DNA from: Glycomyces sambucus
GTDB taxonomy: Bacteria > Actinomycetota > Actinomycetes > Mycobacteriales > Micromonosporaceae
Assembly: GCF_900102815.1 (NCBI RefSeq)
Contig: NZ_FNGF01000008.1
Location: 222,343 to 286,342, forward strand
Length of the DNA: 64,000 nucleotides
Reading direction: 5' to 3'
Shown here in pieces: positions 15,587-24,247 of the stretch (the stretch's first letter is position 1; each line of letters opens with the position of its first letter). Below the pieces are notes generated by a model. It was not told where the DNA came from, did not search any database, and was given only the letters and a program-made list of their open reading frames with translations. Made by a program: the position numbers and the translations under genes.

Positions 15587-17257
15587 TCAGCGCACGTCCC
15601 AGACCGGCTCGTCCGACTCCACGACCTCGCCGTCGCGCTGGAACACCACGAACCGGTCGAAGCCGCGCGTGAACCAGCGGTCGTGGGTCACCGCGATCAC
15701 GGTGCCCGCGAACGACTTCAGGCCCTCCTCCAGCGCCTCGGCGCTGGCGAGGTCGAGGTTGTCCGTCGGCTCGTCCAGGAGCAGGCAGGTCGCGCCCGAC
15801 AGCTCCAGCAGCAGCACCATGAACCGGGCCTGCTGCCCGCCCGAGAGCGTCCCGAAGTCCTGTTCGGACTGATGGGCGAGCTCGTAGCGCGACAGGGCGC
15901 TCATCGCCTTCGACCGCTCCAGCGACGGCCGGTCCCGGTCGCCCTCCCACAGGATCTCCCGCAGCGTGCGGCCCGCGAACTCCGGATGCTCGTGCGTCTG
16001 CGAGAAGTGCCCCGGGTGGACGCGGGCGCCCAGCCGCGCGGTCCCGCTGTGCCGCACCGGCTCCAGCGCCGCGACCACGCCCGGCTCCGCTGCGTGCCCC
16101 ATTCCCGGCTCCGGGTCGGTGCCGCCGCGGGCGAGCAGGCGCAGGAAGTGCGACTTGCCGGTGCCGTTGGCGCCCAGCACCGCGACCCGGTCGCCGTACC
16201 AGACCTCCAGGTCGAACGGGAACGTCAGGTCCTCCAGCTCCAGGGCCTCGCACACCACGGCCCGCTTCCCGGTGCGCCCGCCTTCGAGCTTCACGCGGAT
16301 GTCCTGGTCGCGCGGCGGCACCGGCGGCGGCCCGGCCTCCTCGAACTTCCGCAGCCGCGTCTGCGCGGCCCGGTACCGGGAGGCCATGTCGGAGTTGAAG
16401 GCCGCCTTGTTCTTGTACATGAGCATGAGCTCGCGCAGCTTGTGGTGCTCCTCGTCCCAGCGCCGCCGCAGCTCCTCGAACCGCTCGTGCCGGGCGACCC
16501 GCGCCTCGTGCCAGGTCGCGAACCCGCCGCCGTGCGTCCAGGCCGTCCCCGCCTCCAGGGTCACGATCCGGTCGGCCGCGTTCGCCAGGACCTCCCGGTC
16601 GTGCGAGACGAACAGGATCGACTTGTCGGACTCCCGGATCGCCTGCTCCAGTTCGCGTTTGCCGGGCACGTCGAGGAAGTTGTCGGGCTCGTCGAGCACC
16701 AGCACCTCGTCGCGGCCCTGGAGCAGCAGGTGGAGCGCGAACCGCTTCTGCTCGCCGCCCGAGAGCGTCCGCAGGGGCCGCTGCTCGACCTCCGTCCACG
16801 GCTTCCCGAGGACCGCGACTGCGACGGTGTCGCACACGACCTCGAACTCGTAGCCGCCCGCCTCGCCCCAGTCGGCGAGGGCCTGCGCGTACGCGAGCTG
16901 GTCGCGCTCGGTGCCGCCGTCGCCGGTCATCATGCGCCACTCGGCCTTCCGCCGCCGCTCCCAGACCGCGCGCAGAGCCCGCGGCCCCAGCTCGACCGCG
17001 AGGTCGCGCAGGGGCCGCTCGCCTTCGCGCATGCCCACGAGCTGGCGCATGACGCCGAGCCCGCCCGCGTGCGCGACCGTCCCGGACTCCGGCTGGAGGT
17101 CCCCGGTGACGATCTTGAGCAGGGTGGTCTTGCCTGTCCCGTTCGCGCCGATGAGGGCGACCTTGGCGCCCTCGCCGACGCGGAACGACACGTCCGAGAA
17201 CAGGGTCCGTCCGTCCCCGAGCACGTACCCCACGCCTGACAGGTCCACGAATCCCAT
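15587..17257 (-). CDS. ABC-F family ATPase
   Basis: 556 residues with two ABC domains and no membrane segments. Domain 1 has Walker A GANGTGKTT and signature LSGGE; domain 2 has Walker A GANGTGKSH (residues ~340) and signature LSGGQQARFMVLLLEL, followed by Walker B CLLLDEPTDNLD. ABC-F proteins act on the ribosome as translation factors or as antibiotic resistance factors. The linker lies at residues ~250-310 (RWDEEHHKLRELMLMYKNKA). No antibiotic cluster is adjacent, so the function stays open. ATG 17257 is chosen because the first domain begins directly after it. Confidence 0.93.
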   Translation of the reverse strand: MGFVDLSGVGYVLGDGRTLFSDVSFRVGEGAKVALIGANGTGKTTLLKIVTGDLQPESGTVAHAGGLGVMRQLVGMREGERPLRDLAVELGPRALRAVWERRRKAEWRMMTGDGGTERDQLAYAQALADWGEAGGYEFEVVCDTVAVAVLGKPWTEVEQRPLRTLSGGEQKRFALHLLLQGRDEVLVLDEPDNFLDVPGKRELEQAIRESDKSILFVSHDREVLANAADRIVTLEAGTAWTHGGGFATWHEARVARHERFEELRRRWDEEHHKLRELMLMYKNKAAFNSDMASRYRAAQTRLRKFEEAGPPPVPPRDQDIRVKLEGGRTGKRAVVCEALELEDLTFPFDLEVWYGDRVAVLGANGTGKSHFLRLLARGGTDPEPGMGHAAEPGVVAALEPVRHSGTARLGARVHPGHFSQTHEHPEFAGRTLREILWEGDRDRPSLERSKAMSALSRYELAHQSEQDFGTLSGGQQARFMVLLLELSGATCLLLDEPTDNLDLASAEALEEGLKSFAGTVIAVTHDRWFTRGFDRFVVFQRDGEVVESDEPVWDVR

Positions 17258-17309
17258 CCCGCGATTGTGCTGGCAGCCGCGCCCGCCCGTCAAAGCCTTT
17301 GCGCTCTGC

Positions 17310-17960
17310 CTACAGGCCCAGGAACGCCTCCAGGTGGTGCTCGGCGCGGCGGTCGAGGGCCGCGTAGTGGGCGGCGCGGGCGTCGCCGGTGAGCGGCGCG
17401 CCCTTGCTGAAGTTCCCCTCGGCGTCGACGGTCTGGGACTCGCCCTCGGCGTCGTGGAGGACCGCCACCGCGGAGTCGGGGATGCCGCAGTAGAACGAGA
17501 TCCCTTCGCGCAGCACGCGGTCGAGGGTCTCCTGCATCCACGCCGCGAACTCGTCGCCGTCGCCCGCGCCGGCCAGGCCGAGCCACAGCATCCGCTTCCC
17601 GGCGAGCCGCGGCTCGCTGCGCCCGTACCCGAATCCGTAGTTCCACACCCGGTCGATCCAGCCCTTGAGCAGGGCCGGGACCCCGTTCCAGTAGACGGGG
17701 AAGACCGGGACGATCACGTCGGCGGCGAGCAGGCGCGCCATGTGCGCCCGCACCTCCGGCGAGTACGCTTTGTCGCGGTCGTCCCAGTCGGGCTGGTCGG
17801 CCTCGGTCATGCGCGGGTCGAAGCCCTCCGCGCGCAGGTCGAGCAGGTCGATCGCGTACCCGGCCTCCTTGAGGCGGGCGGCGGCCACGTCGCCGACGTG
17901 GGCGGTGAGCGAGTCGGCGCGGTGGTGCGCGACGACGACGAGGGCGGTCGGAGCGGTCAT
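17310..17960 (-). CDS. Flavodoxin-fold NAD(P)H oxidoreductase
   Basis: 216 residues. The start TALVVVAHHRADSLTAHV is the flavin-phosphate loop of the KefF/NQO1/MdaB family, and FPVYWNGVPALLKGWIDRVW is its diagnostic central motif. It probably reduces quinones or related substrates with FMN/FAD. ATG 17960 follows GGAGG with normal spacing. The AraC-type gene starts 109 bp away in the opposite direction and is the likely regulator. Confidence 0.9.
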   Translation of the reverse strand: MTAPTALVVVAHHRADSLTAHVGDVAAARLKEAGYAIDLLDLRAEGFDPRMTEADQPDWDDRDKAYSPEVRAHMARLLAADVIVPVFPVYWNGVPALLKGWIDRVWNYGFGYGRSEPRLAGKRMLWLGLAGAGDGDEFAAWMQETLDRVLREGISFYCGIPDSAVAVLHDAEGESQTVDAEGNFSKGAPLTGDARAAHYAALDRRAEHHLEAFLGL

Positions 17961-18068
17961 GCTGGCCTCCAAGGCGTTTCGTTGCATCGGATCCAGTACA
18001 GCCGCGAACGCCTGGACGGGCGATGACTGAGGCCCTTCGATCCATGCGCGATCGTCTACGATTGCGGC

Positions 18069-18992
18069 ATGGACCCGCTCAGTGAACTCCTCAGTGGCAT
18101 CCGCGCCGAGGGCGCGATCCTCTCCGGCGCCTTCCTCAAGGCCCCCTGGGTGGTCGGCTTCGACGACCGCGCCCCGCTCACCATGGTCACCGTCGCCCGC
18201 GGCGGCGGCGTGATCCTCCTCGCCGACGGCACCGAGGTCCCCGTCAAGGGCGGCCAGACCGCGGTCGTGCGCGGCCACGAGCCGTTCCGCATGGCCGACA
18301 CCGCCGCCTCCGTGCACCGCCCCCACCTGGAGTACTGGCTCACCTGCTTCGACCCCGAGGCGTGCGGCCCCGACGGCGTCCCCGCCCCGCCCGGCGGGCC
18401 CGGCGAGGCCACGGACGTGTTCGTCGGCGCCTACCGCGCCTCCGGCCGCCGCCACGAGCGGCTGCTGCGCGCCCTGCCGCCCGTGCTCGTCATCGACGAC
18501 CGCAGCGAGGTGTGCGTCATGCTCGACGCCTGCACCGAGGACTTCGCCTCCCGCAAGCTCGGCACGCAGGCGTTCATCGACCGCCTCTTCGACTGGGGCC
18601 TGGTCTGCACCCTCCGCACCTGGTTCGACCAGCAGGGATCGCAGGCGCCCTCCTGGTACCGCGGCTTCATCGACCCCGTCGCCGGGCCCGCCCTGGAGGC
18701 CATCCACACCCGGCCCTCGGCGCCGTGGACCGTCGCGGGCCTCGCCACCGAGGCCGGGGTCTCGCGGGCGCTGCTCGCCAAGCGGTTCGCCGAGATCATG
18801 GGCGAACCGCCGCTGACGTACCTGACGGAGCGGCGCATGGAGCTCGCCGAAGAACTCCTCGGCGATCCGGACCTGACCGTCGCGCAGATCGCCCGCAGCG
18901 TCGGCTACGCCGACCAGTTCGGCTTCAGCAACGCCTTCAAGCGCCGCAAGGGCAAGAGCCCCACCGCGTACCGGGCCAAGGCCGCCGTCTGA
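18069..18992 (+). CDS. AraC-family regulator with cupin-type sensor
   Basis: 307 residues. Residues ~1-190 look like the AraC_binding_2/cupin sensor of the family (LLSGIRAEGAILSGAFLKAPW, VILLADGTEVPVKGGQTAVV). The C-terminal 100 residues carry two HTHs: WTVAGLATEAGVSRALLAKRF and LTVAQIARSVGYADQFGFSNAFKRRKGKSPTAYR. It is divergent from the oxidoreductase gene, so local control is likely. A -10 TACGAT (18057-18062) lies 6 nt before the ATG, predicting a leaderless mRNA. Confidence 0.92.
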   Translation: MDPLSELLSGIRAEGAILSGAFLKAPWVVGFDDRAPLTMVTVARGGGVILLADGTEVPVKGGQTAVVRGHEPFRMADTAASVHRPHLEYWLTCFDPEACGPDGVPAPPGGPGEATDVFVGAYRASGRRHERLLRALPPVLVIDDRSEVCVMLDACTEDFASRKLGTQAFIDRLFDWGLVCTLRTWFDQQGSQAPSWYRGFIDPVAGPALEAIHTRPSAPWTVAGLATEAGVSRALLAKRFAEIMGEPPLTYLTERRMELAEELLGDPDLTVAQIARSVGYADQFGFSNAFKRRKGKSPTAYRAKAAV

Positions 18993-19005
18993 GCGCGGCG
19001 CCCCG

Positions 19006-19932
19006 TTACCGGTCGGTGCGCATCCACCAGTGCGCGCCCAGGCCCGCCGGATCGGTGAGGCGCGCGGCCTCGCCCGCGCCCGCCAGCGCCGTCGCGTACT
19101 CGACCGGCGCCCGGAACGCGAGGTCCAGGGGCGGCCGCTCGGCCGCGACGCCCAAGGCCCGCAACGCGTCGCGCTGGCGCTCGACGCGGCCGGCGCCGAG
19201 CGCGTCGACCGCGACGTGCGCGGTCAGGTCGCAGGTCCCGTCGGGGACTGGGGCGGTGTCGCGGCCGTCCCGGAACCCGGTGAGCGTGCCGCCGCCGGGC
19301 CGGCCGTCCGCCGTGTGGCCGTAGTCGACCGCGAGCACGGTGCCGTGCACGAGCTGCGCGGCGAGGTCGCGCCAGGCGGCGTCGCGCGGCCGCCCGATCT
19401 CGGCCCTCTCGCCCGGTGCCGCGATGGGCCACCACTGGTCGAGCCACCGGTCGTCGGCGGGTTCGAGCGGGCCTGCGAGCCTGGTCGCGCCGTGCGGGTC
19501 GACCTCCTCGTAGCGGCGCTCGCCGTGCTCGTCGACGACCGCGACGTCGCAGGGGACGTTGTCGAGGAGTTCGCACGCGAGGATCAGCCCCGTGCACCGC
19601 TCCGGGGGCTCGGTGCGCCACGCGATCCGCTCGGGCAGCCCGGCGGGGCGCGGGCGCAGTTCGACGGCGGTGAGGGCGACGCGTGCGGGGAGGCGGTCGG
19701 CGAGGTGCGCGAGGAGGTCGCCGCCCCCGGCGCCGACGTCCACGACCGCGAAGTCCGCAGGGCGGCCGAGGCGCGCGTCGGCCTCGTCGGCCACGGCGGC
19801 GACCGCGTCGGCGAAGACCCTGGTCTGGGCGCTGGTCGCGAAGTGGTGGGCGGGGAGTTCGCGCCGGTAGAAGCCCTCGGGGCCGTACAGGGCGCGCGCC
19901 ATCGCGGTGCCCCACCGCTCGAACCCGCTCAT
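19006..19932 (-). CDS. MidA/NDUFAF7-like SAM-dependent methyltransferase
   Basis: 308 residues. ALYGPEGFYRREL at the start is the typical family opening, followed by the SAM-binding VVDVGAGGGDLLAHL (residues ~63-77) and the family block ILACELLDNVPCDV. Relatives methylate an arginine of a respiratory complex I subunit in mitochondria; the bacterial substrate is not shown here. A -10 TAGGGT (minus, 19944-19939) lies 6 nt before the ATG. The gene converges with the AraC-type gene. Confidence 0.88.
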   Translation of the reverse strand: MSGFERWGTAMARALYGPEGFYRRELPAHHFATSAQTRVFADAVAAVADEADARLGRPADFAVVDVGAGGGDLLAHLADRLPARVALTAVELRPRPAGLPERIAWRTEPPERCTGLILACELLDNVPCDVAVVDEHGERRYEEVDPHGATRLAGPLEPADDRWLDQWWPIAAPGERAEIGRPRDAAWRDLAAQLVHGTVLAVDYGHTADGRPGGGTLTGFRDGRDTAPVPDGTCDLTAHVAVDALGAGRVERQRDALRALGVAAERPPLDLAFRAPVEYATALAGAGEAARLTDPAGLGAHWWMRTDR

Positions 19933-20058
19933 CGCCTGACCCTAGGCGTTCAGTGAGAATCGCCACTCGGAGGCTCCCGGGCTGGCGTTGCCGTGCCGGA
20001 GACGCACAATTAACGCGTAGGCAATGACCGGTACCTCGAGAAGGACTGGATCAGCATC

Positions 20059-20961
20059 ATGGATCAGCAGCGCAGCGGCGCGTCGCGGCGACCGGCCTCC
20101 CGGCTCGCCGTCGGCGTCGTCTCCGCGGGCCGGGTCGGCTCCGTCGTCGGGGCGGCCCTCACCCGCGCCGGCCACCGCGTGGTGGCGGCCTCCGCCGTAT
20201 CCGACGACTCCCTCGCCCGCGCCGCCCGGCACCTGCCCGGCGCCGAGATCCTCACTCCTCCTGATGTGGTCGCCGCCGCGGACCTGGTGCTCGTCGCCGT
20301 CCCCGACGACGCGATCGCCCCGCTCGTGGCCTCGCTGCCGGTGCGGCCCGGCCAGATCTGGGTCCACACCTCCGGTGCGCTCGGCGCCGCGGCCCTGCGG
20401 CCCGCGCGGGACGCCGGGGCGCTCACGGTGGCGCTCGCCCCCGCGATGACGTTCACCGGCCGCGACGAGGACCTGGAGCGCCTGGGCGGCATCTCGTGGG
20501 CGATCACCGGCGAGGCCGAGGCCCGCTTCGTGGGCGAGGCCCTGGTCCTGGAGATGGGCGGGGAGCCCGAGCACGTGGACGAGGCCGACCGGGCCCGCTA
20601 CCACGCCGCGCTCGTGTACGCCGCGAACCACCTCATGACGCTCGTGAACGACGCCGCGGACCAGTTGCGCGCCATCGGGATCGCGAACCCGGAGCGGCTG
20701 ATGGAGCCCCTGGTGTCCGCGTCGCTCGACAACGCGCTGCGCCACGGCGACGCGGCCCTGACCGGCCCGGTCTCCCGCGGCGACGCGGGCACGGTCGCCC
20801 GGCACCTGCGGGCGCTCGCGGGTACCGACATCGCCGAGACCTACCGGGCCATGGCCCGGCGCACCGCCGAGCGCGCCCTCGAATCGGGGCGCCTGAAGAG
20901 CGCCGACGCCGAGGGCTTGCTGGACGTGCTCGCCCACCCCGACACCGAGGAGTCGCAGTGA
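20059..20961 (+). CDS. Rossmann/DUF2520 protein, candidate ketopantoate reductase
   Basis: 300 residues. Residues ~17-130 form a Rossmann NAD(P)-binding domain (VGVVSAGRVGSVVGAALTRAGH; VLVAVPDDAI). Residues ~150-280 match DUF2520, a 6PGDH-like helical domain (YHAALVYAANHLMTLVNDA). The stop overlaps the panC GTG. Family knowledge: the alternative ketopantoate reductase PanG of Francisella is, as I recall, of this general type. No panE is visible, so this may supply the ketopantoate reductase step ahead of panC. The biochemical call is inference. Confidence 0.8.
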   Translation: MDQQRSGASRRPASRLAVGVVSAGRVGSVVGAALTRAGHRVVAASAVSDDSLARAARHLPGAEILTPPDVVAAADLVLVAVPDDAIAPLVASLPVRPGQIWVHTSGALGAAALRPARDAGALTVALAPAMTFTGRDEDLERLGGISWAITGEAEARFVGEALVLEMGGEPEHVDEADRARYHAALVYAANHLMTLVNDAADQLRAIGIANPERLMEPLVSASLDNALRHGDAALTGPVSRGDAGTVARHLRALAGTDIAETYRAMARRTAERALESGRLKSADAEGLLDVLAHPDTEESQ

Positions 20962-21785
20962 CAGTCCTGGTCCACGCGAAGGCCGACCTGGCGAAGGCCC
21001 GCGCCGCCCTGCCCGGGCGCGTCGCGGTCGTCCCCACGATGGGGGCGCTCCACGCTGGCCATCTGGCGCTCGTCAAGCGCGCCAAGGAGGTCGCCGATTC
21101 GGTGATCGTCACGGTCTTCGTCAACCCGCTCCAGTTCCGTCCGAACGAGGACCTCGACACCTACCCGCGGACCCTCGACGCCGACCTCGCGATGTGCGAG
21201 GCCGAAGGCGTGGACGTGGTGTTCGCGCCGAACGTGAACGAGATGTACCCGGACGGGCGCGAGGGCCTGACCACCGTGCACGCCGGGCCTGACGGCGAGA
21301 TCCTCGAAGGCGCCTCGCGCCCCGGGTTCTTCACCGGGGTGCTCACCGTGGTGTCGAAGCTGTTCCACCTGACGCGCCCTGACGCGGCCGTGTTCGGCGA
21401 GAAGGACTTCCAGCAGCTCGCCATGGTCCGCCGCATGGCGCGCGACCTCGACACGGGCATCGAGGTCGTCGCGGTCGCGACCGACCGTGAACCCGACGGC
21501 CTGGCCCGGTCCAGCCGCAACGTGTACCTGTCCGGGGCCGACCGCGCCGCCGCGCTGGCGATCCCGCGCGCGATCGCGGCCGCCCAGGACGCCCCCGACC
21601 CGCTCGCCGCCGCCCGGGCGGTGCTGGCGGCCGAACCCGGCCTGGACGTCGACTACGTCGCCGTCCGGTCCGCCGACCTCGGCGAGGCCCCCGACCGGGG
21701 CCCGGCGAGGATCCTCATCGCCGCGAAGGCGGGCACGACCCGCCTGATCGACAACGCCCCCGTGACCGTAGGAGACGCCCGATGA
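20958..21785 (+). CDS. panC: Pantothenate synthetase
   Basis: Joins pantoate and beta-alanine with ATP. 275 residues. The HxGH signature is [14 protein letters not shown], then [15 protein letters not shown] and the KMSK-like RSSRNVYLS. The GTG start overlaps the preceding stop (GTGA), and its own stop overlaps panD (ATGA), so the three genes are translationally coupled. Confidence 0.97.
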   Translation: MTVLVHAKADLAKARAALPGRVAVVPTMGALHAGHLALVKRAKEVADSVIVTVFVNPLQFRPNEDLDTYPRTLDADLAMCEAEGVDVVFAPNVNEMYPDGREGLTTVHAGPDGEILEGASRPGFFTGVLTVVSKLFHLTRPDAAVFGEKDFQQLAMVRRMARDLDTGIEVVAVATDREPDGLARSSRNVYLSGADRAAALAIPRAIAAAQDAPDPLAAARAVLAAEPGLDVDYVAVRSADLGEAPDRGPARILIAAKAGTTRLIDNAPVTVGDAR

Positions 21786-22204
21786 TCCGCACCATGTTCA
21801 AGTCCAAGATCCACCGCGCCACCGTCACCCAGGCCGACCTGCACTACGTCGGCTCGGTGACCGTGGACGCGGACCTGCTCGACGCCGCCGACATCCTCGA
21901 CGGCGAGCAGGTCGCGATCGTCGACATCACCAACGGCTCGCGCCTGGAGACCTACACGATCGCGGGCGAGCGCGGCACGGGCGTGATCGGCATCAACGGT
22001 GCCGCCGCCCGGCTCGTCGCCCCCGGCGACCTTGTGATCCTCATCTCATACGCGCAGATGGAGGACGCGGAGGCCCGCGCGTTCGCGCCCACGGTCGTTC
22101 ACGTCAACGAGCGCAACGAGATCATCGAGGTCAACGCCGACAAGGCGCACCCCGCCCCGGGAACCGCGGGCAACGTGGTGGCGTCGCCACTAGCCGAGCG
22201 GTAA
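21782..22204 (+). CDS. panD: Aspartate 1-decarboxylase proenzyme
   Basis: Makes beta-alanine for pantothenate. 140 residues. The self-cleavage site is Gly-Ser in YVGSVTVD (Ser25 becomes the pyruvoyl group). [18 protein letters not shown] and the NGSRLETY and NGAAARLV blocks are canonical. Overlaps panC by 4 nt. Confidence 0.97.
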   Translation: MIRTMFKSKIHRATVTQADLHYVGSVTVDADLLDAADILDGEQVAIVDITNGSRLETYTIAGERGTGVIGINGAAARLVAPGDLVILISYAQMEDAEARAFAPTVVHVNERNEIIEVNADKAHPAPGTAGNVVASPLAER

Positions 22205-22215
22205 GTTACAGACTC

Positions 22216-23697
22216 ATGAGCGAAGAACCGAAGACCGCGACCGCCGCGACAGGGACCGACGAGGCCAAGCAGGCCGACAAGCCCGACCCCGTCGACGACC
22301 TGAAGACCACCCGCCACACCCTGGGCGACCTCGCGTACACGGCCACCACCGGGCGCATCGTGTTCCACGAGGAGGTCACCGAGGACGAGAAGTTCAACGG
22401 CCGCAAGCCCAAGGCCGAGGTCTCCATCACCTACTACACCCTCGACGACGCCGACGCCGCCGAGCGGCCGGTCACCTTCGCCTTCAACGGCGGGCCCGGA
22501 TCGTCCTCGATCTGGCTGCACATGGGCCTGCTCGGCCCGCGCCGCGTCGACTCCGGCGACGCCGGGAACCTCACCCCGCCCCCGTACGGCCTCCTCGACA
22601 ACGAGGAGACCCTGCTGCGCCACACCGACCTGGTCTTCATCGACCCGATCTCCACCGGCTGGTCGCGCGCCGTCGAGGGCGGCAACCCCCGCGACTACCA
22701 CGGGTTCACCAAGGACATCGAGTCCGTCAGCGAGATCATCCGCCTGTGGACCACGCGGAACAACCGCTGGCTCTCGCCGAAGTTCCTCATCGGCGAGTCC
22801 TACGGCGGCACCCGCGGCGCCGGCATCGCCGAGTACCTGCTCACCCGGTTCGGCCTGGCGCTCAACGGCGTCATGTTCATCGCCCCGGCCTTCAACATGG
22901 AGACGCTGTTCCACACCAGCCGCTCCGACCTGCCGGGCCCGCTGTTCCTGCCGATGTACGCGGCCACCGCGCACTACCACGGGCTCCACCCCGACCGCGA
23001 GCTCGACGACCTCGTCGCCGAGGCCCGCGCCTACGCCGACGAGTACCGCGCCGTCCTCGCCAAGGGCCAGAACCTGACCCCCGAGGAGCGCGCCGCCGCG
23101 GTTGCCAAGGTCGCGTCGCTCGCGGGCGTCAGCGAGGCGTACGTCGACGCCGCGAACCTGCGCCTGGAGCACACCCGCTACTACGCGGAGCTGCTGCGCC
23201 ACAAGCGCCTGGTCACCGGCCGCCTCGACACCCGGTTCACCGGCCCCGCCGACCACTACACGTACGAGCGCATGCCGTACGACCCGTTCCTGGTCGGCAC
23301 CGACGGCCCGTACACGGCCGCGCTCCAGCACTACGTGCGCACCGAGCTCGAATACGAGAACGAGCACGTCTACGAGCGGCTCTCGCGCGCCGTGCACCCG
23401 TGGTCGTACAAGGAGTTCGAGGGCGAGGCCGTCGACGTGATCGGCAAGCTCGGCAACGCCATGCGCCTGAACCCCTTCATGAAGGTGCACATCGCGATGG
23501 GCCGCTACGACGGCGGCGTGCCGGTCGAGGCGATCGAGTACACCCTCGACCACATCGAGATCCCGCTCGAGGCCCGGGCGGCCATCGAGACGAAGACCTA
23601 CCCGGCCGGGCACATGATGTACGTCCACGAGGAGTCGCGCATCGCCCAGTCGGCCGACCTCGCCGACTTCGTCCAGCGCGCCTCGGCCCGGGGCTGA
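22216..23697 (+). CDS. Peptidase S10 (serine carboxypeptidase-like)
   Basis: 493 residues. The nucleophile is in GESYGGTR (residues ~195-202), preceded by the oxyanion block NGGPGSSS (~92-99); Asp is in GRYDGGVP and His in PAGHMMYV. The family removes C-terminal residues at acidic pH; many bacterial members are secreted. No signal peptide is seen here, so it may be cytosolic. It lies between panD and nadB, but a possible -10 TAAGTT 8 nt before the ATG and a hairpin after the stop suggest an independent transcript. Confidence 0.93.
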   Translation: MSEEPKTATAATGTDEAKQADKPDPVDDLKTTRHTLGDLAYTATTGRIVFHEEVTEDEKFNGRKPKAEVSITYYTLDDADAAERPVTFAFNGGPGSSSIWLHMGLLGPRRVDSGDAGNLTPPPYGLLDNEETLLRHTDLVFIDPISTGWSRAVEGGNPRDYHGFTKDIESVSEIIRLWTTRNNRWLSPKFLIGESYGGTRGAGIAEYLLTRFGLALNGVMFIAPAFNMETLFHTSRSDLPGPLFLPMYAATAHYHGLHPDRELDDLVAEARAYADEYRAVLAKGQNLTPEERAAAVAKVASLAGVSEAYVDAANLRLEHTRYYAELLRHKRLVTGRLDTRFTGPADHYTYERMPYDPFLVGTDGPYTAALQHYVRTELEYENEHVYERLSRAVHPWSYKEFEGEAVDVIGKLGNAMRLNPFMKVHIAMGRYDGGVPVEAIEYTLDHIEIPLEARAAIETKTYPAGHMMYVHEESRIAQSADLADFVQRASARG

Positions 23698-24247
23698 CCG
23701 CACCCGTGACCACCGCGAACCCGGGCCCGGCCTGCACCGCACCACGCGGTACAGGCCGGGCCCGGCCGCACGAGGCGGCCACCCCGACAGTCCGGCGCCT
23801 GAACGGCCCCCGCCGCCGTTCTGCGCCGGCCGTCCCCGTTGTGCCATCGGGTCAGGCCGCGTCTTCGGGTCAGGCCGCGTCTTCCGGCCGCGCCGCCCCA
23901 TCCGGTCGGGCTGCGTCCTCCGGCCGCGAGGCGGCCCGCCGCCGCGCCGCGGCCGCTCATCGAACCGGCCGGGACGCATCGCCCGAGGACCCCTGTCGGA
24001 CCCCTCGGGCACGCTTGCAAGCGGGGGCGACCGTGAACCCGCGAATCACTCGCGTTCCCGCCCGCCGCGCCGCCGCGAACGTGCGCCGCACTCCCACTCT
24101 TTCCTGTGACGCGATCGTCACGTCTGCTGGCGCGCGGGCGCGTCCGCGGGGCACAGTTGATCCGAACCGCGCGCGGGCCTCGGCCGGCGCGCACACCGAG
24201 CCGGACCCCGGGCGACCGGGCCGACGGGGCTAGAAGGGCTACGGCAC
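23698..24247. repeat. 550-bp non-coding gap: hairpin, short tandem repeats, TGTC motif
   Basis: A 12-bp stem GGGCCCGGCCTG (23723-23734) pairs with 23752-23763 and probably ends the S10 transcript. Around 23848-23940 a TCGGGTCAGGCCGCG-like 15-bp unit is repeated exactly twice and then in degenerate form. At 23994-24015 lies TGTCGGAC-N8-CACGCT on the plus strand, 232 bp before nadB. No convincing open frame is present. Confidence 0.7.

Noticed and set aside
24106..24121. GTGACG-CGAT-CGTCAC dyad upstream of nadB as a CRP site
   Set aside because: The spacing between half-sites does not fit CRP and the centre is not symmetric; too weak to call.
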